From assembly GCA_964597305.1 (NCBI GenBank), contig CAZQWU010000018.1, positions 1 to 21,736 of the forward strand: DNA of 21,736 nucleotides, written 5' to 3'. How positions within the stretch are numbered: the first letter of the stretch is position 1; every line of letters starts with the position of its first letter. This DNA is from UBA7398 sp964597305 (GTDB taxonomy: Bacteria > Actinomycetota > Actinomycetes > Nanopelagicales > Nanopelagicaceae). Below the pieces are notes generated by a model. The model made no database searches and was not told the DNA's origin. It saw nothing but the letters and a program-made list of their open reading frames with translations. Positions 7,793 through 14,643 of the stretch are shown piece by piece. Position numbers and translations under genes: made by a program.

Positions 7793-9298
7793 TTAGCTGT
7801 GAACTATCTCCTCTGCGAGCGCAACGAGTGAGGCAAGTGACATCCCCGTTCCACCCTCGGGGGTGTAGCCAAACTCTTTGCCGCTATTAAATGCTGGCCC
7901 AGCAATATCGAGGTGGAGCCACGGAAGATCTGGCTCAACAAACTCTTTTAAAAATAAACCGGCAACCAACATGCCACCCATGCGATCGCCAATGTTGGCG
8001 ATATCGGCCACAGGAGAATCCAGAGATGGCCGAAGATCTTCGGGGAGGGGCATTGGCCAGAAGGCTTCACCTGAACGATTAATAGCTCGAAGAAAAACAT
8101 TTTGAAATTCTTCATTGTTTGTCATGATCGCCGCTGTGCGAGTGCCCAAGGCAATTGATTGCGCCCCAGTCAATGTTGCAACGTCGACAATGCCCGTTAA
8201 TCCACCGCGCTTTTTACCAACTTCGGCAGCTTTCACAAGTGCATCACCCAGTACAAGTCGTCCTTCTGCATCAGGATTAAGTACCTCAACAGTTTTTCCG
8301 CCGTACATGGTGATGATGTCACTAGGTCGAGTTGCTGTATCGCTCACCATGTTTTCCGCCAACGCGGCCCAGGCATCAATTTCAATCGGGAGTTTTAATT
8401 CTGCAATCGCAATTGCTGTTGCAATCACAGTTGCGGCGCCACTCATATCGCATTTCATCGTGACCATACCTTCGCGCGGTTTGAGTGCATAACCTCCAGT
8501 GTCAAAGGTAATGCCTTTTCCTACCAGCGCTAAACGATGAGAAGATTTTTTAGTTTTCGGTTGATAGGAGACGTGGAGTAGTCGCGGTTTACTCGCTGAT
8601 CCTTGTCCCACACTTGTGATGCCACCAAATCCTTGGCTCTTCAGTTGAGTATCCGAATAAATAGTTACTTTTAAGCCAACAGCGCTCGCGAGTTTCTTAA
8701 AACGAAGAGCGAATTTTTCTGGATTGAGATGATTTGCTGGAGCATTCACAAAATCTCGAACCACATGAACATTTTTTGCGATTATCTCTGCCCGTGTAAT
8801 GGCGCGCTTTACCTCAGGTTTAGTGACACGAGAATTAAGAATTTCGATTAACTTTAAAGGTGCTTTGACATCATTCTTTGTCGTTGATCTGAATTCGGTG
8901 TAAATGTACGAGCCAAGGAGAGCTCCTTCAGCAATTGCACCACAATCCACAACAGATTTCGCTGGCAATGAAAATGTTGCTTCAGTATTTCCGCGAAGCG
9001 CGCGAGCTGCAGCACCGGCCGCACGGCGTAATGTTTCATTTGAATAGAGCGGGAGGACCTTTCCGAGTCCGGTAAATACTAAAAGTCGACCATCGGTGTC
9101 AGGGATTTTTACTACTTCATCAACCGCTCCGCGCGCCCCCATCTTTGCCAACGTTGCAAGGAGCGAGGTGGTATTGAGCGAGAGCTCGCCCGATTCGATT
9201 ACCACGTCATTTTTTCGCGTTCCCGACGATTGAGTAGCGAGCCCTACGACGACGATATCGGTAGAAACCTTCTTCTCGGATAATCGAATTGTTGTCAT
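7793..9298 (-). CDS. pepA: Leucyl aminopeptidase, M17 family
   Basis: Cytosolic two-metal aminopeptidase that removes N-terminal residues during peptide turnover. From the ATG at 9298 the protein has 501 residues, normal for the family. The N-terminal half is the variable macrodomain-like region. The catalytic half has VGKGITFDTGG (metal ligands K261 and D266, catalytic K273 just after), KCDMSGAA (D284) and the signature NPDAEGRL (D343, E345, catalytic R347). The usual motif is NTDAEGRL, so Pro for Thr is a mild variation. An in-frame ATG at 9328 is less likely because it would overlap the divergent gcvT start, while TAATCT sits 7 nt before the chosen ATG. It leads the minus-strand unit that continues to lpdA, sucB and the epimerase. 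Confidence 0.96.
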   Translation of the reverse strand: MTTIRLSEKKVSTDIVVVGLATQSSGTRKNDVVIESGELSLNTTSLLATLAKMGARGAVDEVVKIPDTDGRLLVFTGLGKVLPLYSNETLRRAAGAAARALRGNTEATFSLPAKSVVDCGAIAEGALLGSYIYTEFRSTTKNDVKAPLKLIEILNSRVTKPEVKRAITRAEIIAKNVHVVRDFVNAPANHLNPEKFALRFKKLASAVGLKVTIYSDTQLKSQGFGGITSVGQGSASKPRLLHVSYQPKTKKSSHRLALVGKGITFDTGGYALKPREGMVTMKCDMSGAATVIATAIAIAELKLPIEIDAWAALAENMVSDTATRPSDIITMYGGKTVEVLNPDAEGRLVLGDALVKAAEVGKKRGGLTGIVDVATLTGAQSIALGTRTAAIMTNNEEFQNVFLRAINRSGEAFWPMPLPEDLRPSLDSPVADIANIGDRMGGMLVAGLFLKEFVEPDLPWLHLDIAGPAFNSGKEFGYTPEGGTGMSLASLVALAEEIVHS

Positions 9299-9316
9299 GG
9301 GATATAGATTATTGCT
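9299..9316. promoter_or_regulatory. Divergent pepA/gcvT promoter with overlapping back-to-back -10 elements
   Basis: Only 18 bp separate the two start codons. TAGATT at 9305-9310 is 6 nt upstream of the gcvT GTG. On the other strand TAATCT at 9311-9306 is 7 nt upstream of the pepA ATG. The two -10-like hexamers overlap in the 7-mer TAGATTA. Neither start has a Shine-Dalgarno sequence, so both messages would be leaderless. The -35 regions would lie inside the opposing genes and are weak. Confidence 0.5.
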
Positions 9317-10417
9317 GTGGGTCGACAATCGCCATTACATCAACGCCATGTTTCACTCGGCGCAAAATTAGCTGATTTCGGTGGTTGGGATATGCCGATC
9401 GAATATCCGGCGGCTCATGGTGGTGGCGTTATCGCCGAACATACCGCCGTTCGTGAGCGAGTGGGTCTTTTTGATGTTTCACACTTAGGTAAAGCGGAAA
9501 TTATTGGAACTGGTGCGCTTGATTTTCTCAATAGCGCAATTACGAACGATCTCAATCGAATTCACGATGGACAAGCTCAGTACACCATGATCTGTGATGA
9601 GAGAACTGGTGGCGTTATCGACGACCTCATTGTTTATCGAAAATCTGCTGAGAATCTCTTTTTAATTCCTAACGCTGCAAATACCGATGCAGTTGTCGCA
9701 GCATTGCAGGAGCGAGCACCATCACATGTATCAATAAAAAATCTCCATCAAGAGTTTGCCGTTTTGGCCGTACAAGGCCCTCAAGCACGTACCGTGTTGT
9801 CTGATCTCGGCGTGCCGGTGGATATTGGGTATATGGCGTTTATCGAAACTCAGATAGCAGACATGCCTGTGATCGTCTGTCGCACCGGTTACACAGGTGA
9901 ATTTGGTTTTGAATTATTACCGCGTTGGCGTGACGCAGAAAAAGTTTGGGATTTACTCGCGGCGCAGATTGCGAAACATAATGGTCGAGTCTGCGGATTA
10001 GGCGCTCGCGATACTTTGCGAACGGAGATGGGCTATCCATTGCATGGCCATGAGTTGTCGTTAGAGATCACACCTGTTCAAGCTAATGCGCTCTGGGCGG
10101 TAGGAATGAAAAAAGAATCATTCTGGGGTAAATCAATTATTGAAAAAGAAAAGACGAACGGACCAATTCGAATTTTGCGGGCATTGAAAGCGCTTGATCG
10201 TGCAATCCCGCGAGCCGGAATGGTAGTCACTCATGATGGATCGGAAGTAGGCACTGTCACGAGTGGAACTTTTTCACCGACTCTTAAATGCGGCATCGCC
10301 TTGGCGCTTATTAATCCAACAATCGCAATAGGGGAGACGGTCGCGATAGATATTCGCGGGAAACTTAGTTCTTTCTCAGTTGTATCGCTGCCGTTTGTCC
10401 CATCACGGGTAAAGTAA
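9317..10417 (+). CDS. gcvT: Glycine cleavage system aminomethyltransferase (T protein)
   Basis: The T protein takes the aminomethyl group from the lipoyl arm of the H protein, releases ammonia and transfers the carbon to tetrahydrofolate. The 366-residue length is normal. It opens with PLHQRHVSLGAKLADFGGWD then GVIAEHTAVRERVGLFDVSH, the standard N-terminus, which fixes the GTG start at 9317. RTGYTGEFGFELL (about 193-205) is in the folate-binding core, GARDTLRTEMGYPLHGHEL (about 230) is the second hallmark, and VGTVTSGTFSPTL is the C-terminal barrel motif. gcvH and gcvP are not in the window. The gene ends inside the convergent EcfS gene (53-bp overlap). It shares its promoter region with pepA. 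Confidence 0.96.
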   Translation: MGRQSPLHQRHVSLGAKLADFGGWDMPIEYPAAHGGGVIAEHTAVRERVGLFDVSHLGKAEIIGTGALDFLNSAITNDLNRIHDGQAQYTMICDERTGGVIDDLIVYRKSAENLFLIPNAANTDAVVAALQERAPSHVSIKNLHQEFAVLAVQGPQARTVLSDLGVPVDIGYMAFIETQIADMPVIVCRTGYTGEFGFELLPRWRDAEKVWDLLAAQIAKHNGRVCGLGARDTLRTEMGYPLHGHELSLEITPVQANALWAVGMKKESFWGKSIIEKEKTNGPIRILRALKALDRAIPRAGMVVTHDGSEVGTVTSGTFSPTLKCGIALALINPTIAIGETVAIDIRGKLSSFSVVSLPFVPSRVK

Positions 10418-11216
10418 GTTTGACCTGCGCTCGGCGCAACGCAGTAAGAATTGCGTGACTTGAAAAAAGAATAAGTCCGGCAGTGACTATGGCACGCGGA
10501 ATATTCCATGCCATTGATGTAGCAAAATGAAAAATGATAAATCGATGAACATTGCTGGCAATTGATGCACCAGGTTGATAGGACAGTTGGGTATCAGTAT
10601 TCAGCAACCAGGGCCAGAGTTGTAAATCCATGATCATTCCAAAAAATTCTGCAGCGCAAATTCCGTAAAGGGCAAGGAGCCACCTTTCCATGCGAGGATT
10701 TTTTTCGTTGAGCCGGAGCAAAGAGAGCGCGCCTGCGCCAGAACCAATCCAAGCAGCAGCAAACATTTGAAACGGTAACCACGGTCCGATACCGCCAGTA
10801 ATCAGTGCCGATGCTGCCATGGACAGAGAACCCAACGCGAAACCGAACATTGGTCCTACGACATAACTCGCAAGAATAAGTAAAAACCACATCGGTTCGA
10901 TTCCAATTGCGCCTGCACCCATTAGTCGTAACGCTGCATCAAGGGCGATGAGAATCCCTAATAGAGCAACAATTTTACTGTCGACTAATGAGGCGTTAAT
11001 ACTAAAAAATACTTGCGCCAAAGCAATCATTACGAAAACGAGTGAGAACATTTTCGCTAACGAATTGCTGATGACATTCTGGTGCGCAGGAATAAAAAAC
11101 GGCCAGAGAAACGCTGCAGCGCCGATAAGCGATGCAATTCCCATCGATGAGATTCCCATCGATGAGATTCCCATCGATGAGATTCTTAGTAGTCCATGGC
11201 GAACTCGACGACTCAT
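10365..11216 (-). CDS. ECF transporter S component (predicted cobalamin-binding membrane subunit)
   Basis: Integral membrane substrate-binding subunit of an energy-coupling-factor importer. The 283-residue protein has about six hydrophobic segments, starting near IGAAAFLWPFFIP and including ILASYVVGPMFGFALGSLS and ITGGIGPWLPFQMFAAAW; this glycine-rich GPW-P-QM pattern is typical of actinobacterial S components encoded beside EcfA and EcfT. Its ATG at 11216 overlaps the EcfA stop (ATGA), so the two are translationally coupled. The operon is headed by a cobalamin riboswitch, so corrinoid is the likely substrate; this is inferred from regulation, not from binding residues. The N-terminus contains three ISSMG repeats encoded by a 15-bp DNA repeat just before the first membrane segment. 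The 3' end overlaps convergent gcvT by 53 bp. Confidence 0.85.
   Translation of the reverse strand: MSRRVRHGLLRISSMGISSMGISSMGIASLIGAAAFLWPFFIPAHQNVISNSLAKMFSLVFVMIALAQVFFSINASLVDSKIVALLGILIALDAALRLMGAGAIGIEPMWFLLILASYVVGPMFGFALGSLSMAASALITGGIGPWLPFQMFAAAWIGSGAGALSLLRLNEKNPRMERWLLALYGICAAEFFGMIMDLQLWPWLLNTDTQLSYQPGASIASNVHRFIIFHFATSMAWNIPRAIVTAGLILFSSHAILTALRRAQVKLTLPVMGQTAAIQLRKN
11137..11185 (-). repeat. 15-bp tandem repeat, 3.3 copies, in the EcfS N-terminus
   Basis: ATTCCCATCGATGAG is repeated exactly at 11137-11151, 11152-11166 and 11167-11181, followed by a partial ATTC. It encodes ISSMG three times. Each unit contains the 8-bp palindrome CATCGATG. A 15-bp unit preserves frame, so copy number could vary without breaking the gene. 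Confidence 0.95.
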
Positions 11217-12832
11217 GGCGTGAGCTTTTCCAGCGCGTGAGTGACTTCGGAAACAGTGAGCCAGTGTTGCGGCGAAAGCGCCTTTGTCACTTGTGGCGCA
11301 AATGCAGGGGATGCGGTCAAAATATCCCGTGTCTCACCTTCAGCGACTATGGAGCCATCGGCGAGGAAAATTGTCCGATCAGCTATCTCTGCAACGAGCT
11401 CCACATCGTGTGTTGCAATGACAATTCCACAGCGATACTCGTTTGAATAAGCTAAATCTCGGATAATCGAAATCAAGTTTCGTTTCGCTTCGTAATCTAA
11501 TCCACGAGTTGGTTCATCCAAGACAAGTAGTTGTGGTCGCGCCGCCAGAACCAGACTTAGCGCTAATCCGAGTCGTTGACCCTCAGAGAGATCGCGTGGG
11601 TGAACATTTCCATGGGGAATTTTCATTAAGGATCGATAAATTTTTTCTGTTGTTCCGATCGGAGCTCCAGTGCTCTTATCAGCCGCTGCACATTCTTGAG
11701 AAACTGTTTGGTGATACAACAAGTCACCTGGTTCTTGTGGAATATATCCAACGTACTCAATAAGCGACCTGCCGTGAAGTGCGCGCGGATCTTTGCCGCA
11801 AACAGTTGCAGTTCCGGAGATAATGGGCGATTGCCCAACCGACGATCGTAAGAGCGTTGATTTTCCAGCGCCATTTCGACCCATTACTGCGACAACTTCA
11901 CCTGAATGAATAGCGAGAGATACTTCATTAAGGACTCGATCTGATTCATAAGAAGCAACAACTTTCGTTAATTCAAAGACGCAAGTTCCCGTTTGATGGA
12001 TTTTTTGCGGAAGCGGTAGAGAAGCGAGCGTCTGACGCAACGTTTCGGAGTTACGACGAATATCGCGAACACTGAGCGCAACAGTTTCGAGTTTAAGCGC
12101 GTTCGACAGCTCTACTAACGGTGGTGCGATCGGTGAGTGAGCGAGAATTTCTGCGGGATCTCCGATTTTGGCGCAACCTTCATCGTCAATAATGAGGATT
12201 CGATCAGCAAATTGAATAACGCGCTCTAATCGATGTTCCGAAATAATGACGGTGAGACCTAAATCGTGAACGAGTCGATGGATTATTGCTAGGACTTCTT
12301 CAGCCGCGATCGGATCAAGCGCACTTGTTGGCTCATCCAAAAGTAAAACTTTGGGATGAAGAACTAATGCGGCGCCAATGGCAACTCGTTGCTGCTCACC
12401 ACCACTGAGCGAGGAAAGATGGCGCTGGCGAAGATGAGTAAGACTTAATAAATCGAGAACTTCTTCGACTCGCTTGCGCATAACTTCTGGCGCAATGCCC
12501 TGCATCTCAAGAGAGAACGCTATTTCGTCCTCCACGCGATCAGTGACAAAACCATGTGCAGGATTTTGACCAACAATTCCAACCACATCCGCTAATTGCC
12601 CTGGCTTTAGTGTTCGAGTTGACCTACCGGCGACAGTAATCTCACCCGAGAGAATTCCACCGGTGTGATGCGGAACGAGTCCATTGATTAATTTAATAAG
12701 TGAACTTTTTCCTACACCGGTATGTCCAATGACTAACACGAGCTCACCTTCGCGGACATCAAAAGAAAGGTCAGCAAAGACCGTTCGAAGTGAATTGGGA
12801 TAAATCAAAGAGACGTTGCGAAAGCTAATCAC
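11213..12832 (-). CDS. ECF transporter ATPase, two ABC domains fused (EcfA1-EcfA2)
   Basis: Cytoplasmic motor of the importer, with both nucleotide-binding domains on one 539-residue chain. Domain 1: Walker A GHTGVGKS (36-43), signature LSGGEQQR (142-149), Walker B VLLLDEP (162-168) and switch H200. Domain 2: Walker A GRNGAGKS (318-325), Q-loop in YIPQEPG, signature LSEGQR (415-420), Walker B LLVLDEP (about 435-441), and the switch His in IATHD. The second signature has Glu in place of the first Gly, so the two ATP sites are not equivalent. The GTG start at 12832 overlaps the EcfT stop (GTGA) and the stop overlaps the EcfS start (ATGA), showing tight coupling. Fused EcfA is common in actinobacterial ECF systems. 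Confidence 0.94.
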   Translation of the reverse strand: MISFRNVSLIYPNSLRTVFADLSFDVREGELVLVIGHTGVGKSSLIKLINGLVPHHTGGILSGEITVAGRSTRTLKPGQLADVVGIVGQNPAHGFVTDRVEDEIAFSLEMQGIAPEVMRKRVEEVLDLLSLTHLRQRHLSSLSGGEQQRVAIGAALVLHPKVLLLDEPTSALDPIAAEEVLAIIHRLVHDLGLTVIISEHRLERVIQFADRILIIDDEGCAKIGDPAEILAHSPIAPPLVELSNALKLETVALSVRDIRRNSETLRQTLASLPLPQKIHQTGTCVFELTKVVASYESDRVLNEVSLAIHSGEVVAVMGRNGAGKSTLLRSSVGQSPIISGTATVCGKDPRALHGRSLIEYVGYIPQEPGDLLYHQTVSQECAAADKSTGAPIGTTEKIYRSLMKIPHGNVHPRDLSEGQRLGLALSLVLAARPQLLVLDEPTRGLDYEAKRNLISIIRDLAYSNEYRCGIVIATHDVELVAEIADRTIFLADGSIVAEGETRDILTASPAFAPQVTKALSPQHWLTVSEVTHALEKLTP

Positions 12833-13569
12833 CAGAACACCGCCAGGGGGATTGCTGCACAGGCTATTAATGCGGAATCATAAAAAGTCCATGAAATTGG
12901 TCGATACCGAGTGATGTTTTTTCGATATCCAAAACCGCGCGCCTCCATCGCTGCTGACAAATCAATGGCGCGTTCGAGCGATTCCTCAAAAAGTGGCGTT
13001 GCCATATCTCGCCACGCAGCAAATCCAGTATCAGGTAGGCCACGTAAACGACGCGCGGCTTTGATCCGAGAAATACTGGAGACGATGGTGGGAACTGTTG
13101 ACGTTGCAATGACAAGCGCAGTTCCCATCGCATAAAACGCTTGTGGAAATGTATTCAATAATCTACGTGGACTTACCAGCGAATTTGCCGCGCCAAATAT
13201 CACCACTAACGAAACCAGAATGAGTGCTTCATGGAGCGTTGTCAGAAGTCGTTGCGAGGTAACATCTCCGCCAATTCGAATTCCTACCAACCATGACGGC
13301 ATGGTGATCTCGGGAAGTCGAAAAAGCGTACGTCCTGGCATGGGTACGCCGATGATCAAACCAATAACCATTCGAAAAATAAAAATAATGGCGGCAAGTT
13401 TTACTGACATTGCAAAGGAGCGATACCAATAATCGCGCGATTGCACTGAGAGAACAAGCGTGGTCACAAACGCGATCGCACCGAGCGCAATCCAAGCACG
13501 TGAGGTGTGGAGAACTGTTGCGGCGATTAATCCGCTACAAATCCACCATGCGATGGGATGGCGATTCAT
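12829..13569 (-). CDS. ECF transporter transmembrane component (EcfT / CbiQ family)
   Basis: Membrane scaffold that links the ATPases to the S component. The 246-residue protein has several hydrophobic helices (for example 9-40, 52-75, 112-130 and about 145-165), a cytoplasmic stretch, and a last hydrophobic helix at the C-terminus. Two Ala-Arg-X motifs in the coupling helices are visible: AARRLRGLP (172-174) and AMEARGFG (210-212). These touch the ATPase and are the family hallmark. The ATG at 13569 lies 25 bp after the stop of the secreted protein gene. The 3' end overlaps the ATPase start by four bases. Confidence 0.9.
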   Translation of the reverse strand: MNRHPIAWWICSGLIAATVLHTSRAWIALGAIAFVTTLVLSVQSRDYWYRSFAMSVKLAAIIFIFRMVIGLIIGVPMPGRTLFRLPEITMPSWLVGIRIGGDVTSQRLLTTLHEALILVSLVVIFGAANSLVSPRRLLNTFPQAFYAMGTALVIATSTVPTIVSSISRIKAARRLRGLPDTGFAAWRDMATPLFEESLERAIDLSAAMEARGFGYRKNITRYRPISWTFYDSALIACAAIPLAVFW

Positions 13570-13594
13570 CGAATTTTCACGCTTTCGGTAGCTG

Positions 13595-14329
13595 CTATTT
13601 GCGGCGACGAATGATGAAGAAAATTCCTATCGCAGCAACTAGCGCAAATCCAATGGCGATATATTCACTCGGTTCAAATCCTTCACGAATTTCCGAATGG
13701 CTTTTTTCGCCAGAATCTTCACTCGTTGTTAGGGGAGCTGCCGATTGGCCACTACTGGTTTGTGATTGAGTTGCTGGCATATCAATCTCAACACCGCACT
13801 CTTTCGCAGGGTAACCACCTATTCCGCATATCAAACCTGATTTATCGGCGCGAACTTGCGCAACTGCTTGAAGGGCTACCAGGCCATTAGATTTTGCTGG
13901 GATCGTGACGCAATCTGTAATGACCTCTTTCGGTGTTTCACCTGTTGGCGCTATATCGGCGGTACCGAAATCAACAACAATGCCAACTCGAATTTTCCCC
14001 GCTACCGACGATGTACCGCCACAGAGCGTTGCAAAATCTGGATCTGCCATAGGCGCTGTCGCTGGAATGTCGTTACTACTCGCTGTGAAAGTCCATCCTT
14101 CAACATCGCCATCATGGAGTTCCACAGTGGGGCCAGTCATCGCAGCGGTCCAGGAAGTTTTTCCGGCCGGTGCTTGGAAATAGCCCCAATATCGATATCC
14201 CTTTTCAGCATGTGCTGATGGCGCAATAAACAGAGTTAATGAGATAAGCGATAGTGAAGCAATGAGAGATGTAATAAGTGATGCAAGTAGCGTTCTACTT
14301 TTTCTGGCGGTGATATTTTTTATAAACAC
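13595..14329 (-). CDS. Secreted, membrane-anchored protein resembling the SCO2322 family; first gene of the B12 operon
   Basis: Function unknown. From the GTG at 14329 it has 244 residues: a basic start and long hydrophobic signal peptide ending AHA (about residue 41), an outer domain with GYRYWGYFQAP, DGDVEGWTF, GIVVDFGTADIAPTGE and LICGIGGYPAKECG, a Ser/Thr-rich low-complexity stalk (about 185-215), and one C-terminal membrane helix (about 223-241) before RRRK. No LPXTG is present. Four cysteines (103, 140, 168, 178) could form two disulfides. The pattern matches, from memory, proteins beside actinobacterial ECF transporters annotated as the SCO2322 family. The start was chosen because AGGAG lies 8 nt upstream; an in-frame GTG at 14359 has no such site. 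Being directly behind the cobalamin riboswitch suggests an extracellular role in corrinoid capture, which is inference. Confidence 0.85.
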   Translation of the reverse strand: MFIKNITARKSRTLLASLITSLIASLSLISLTLFIAPSAHAEKGYRYWGYFQAPAGKTSWTAAMTGPTVELHDGDVEGWTFTASSNDIPATAPMADPDFATLCGGTSSVAGKIRVGIVVDFGTADIAPTGETPKEVITDCVTIPAKSNGLVALQAVAQVRADKSGLICGIGGYPAKECGVEIDMPATQSQTSSGQSAAPLTTSEDSGEKSHSEIREGFEPSEYIAIGFALVAAIGIFFIIRRRK

Positions 14330-14337
14330 GTGATGCG

Positions 14338-14353
14338 CTCCTTTAAGTAGGAG
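14338..14353 (-). promoter_or_regulatory. Ribosome-site-sequestering hairpin of the riboswitch
   Basis: The sequence CTCCT-ACTTAA-AGGAG on the minus strand (14353-14338) can fold into a 5-bp stem whose 3' arm is the AGGAG ribosome site of the secreted protein gene, 8 nt before its GTG. This is a simple OFF structure for translational control. Confidence 0.6.
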
Positions 14354-14495
14354 TCTCACGGTGGCGAATGTGATCCGCCCCGCAATCCTCGACGGGTGGT
14401 TAAGTAGCTCTCTCGCAGGTAATCCGACTTAGAGCACCGAGGCGCTCATCACGGTTGCGGGTCAGTCTCGGATTTACACCGAGTTCCCCTGATAA
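14338..14495 (-). promoter_or_regulatory. Cobalamin (B12) riboswitch with expression platform
   Basis: Read on the minus strand, the conserved core runs GGGAA (14488-14484), a hairpin CTCGG-TGTAAAT-CCGAG (14483-14467), CTGACCCGCAAC, a short hairpin GAGCGC-CTCG-GTGCTC, and AAGTCGGATTACCTGC (ACCTGC at 14420-14415). These are the B12 aptamer signatures. Few bases separate CCGCAAC from ACCTGC, so the aptamer is compact and lacks the large peripheral arm of many classical members. Downstream come a 7-bp hairpin (14379-14363) and then the ribosome-site hairpin. With no U-run, control is probably at translation: B12 binding would shut down the secreted protein and coupled ECF genes. Confidence 0.93.
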
Positions 14496-14621
14496 GAAAA
14501 CGTTACGCAGTCGCAAGGGAACCATATCTTTGCCACCGTATCAACTGTGCCACGGAGTAGTAACGTGCCAAGGATCAAAAGTGCCAGAATCACATAAGGC
14601 AGATGCACCGCGCTCGTTCGA

Positions 14622-14627
14622 GATAAT
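14622..14627 (+). promoter_or_regulatory. -10-like element of the aldo/keto reductase gene
   Basis: GATAAT at 14622-14627 is five of six to TATAAT and ends 16 nt before the ATG at 14644, giving a leader of roughly ten bases. I see no convincing -35 element. The rest of 14496-14621 shows no gene; it must also contain the minus-strand promoter of the riboswitch, which I could not place. Confidence 0.35.
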
Positions 14628-14643
14628 CAATAGACTGCGTGCC

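Noticed and set aside
14455..14643. N-terminal extension of the aldo/keto reductase
   Set aside because: It is the antisense of the B12 riboswitch and its leader, and aldo/keto reductases of this group start at the EHRKLG motif.
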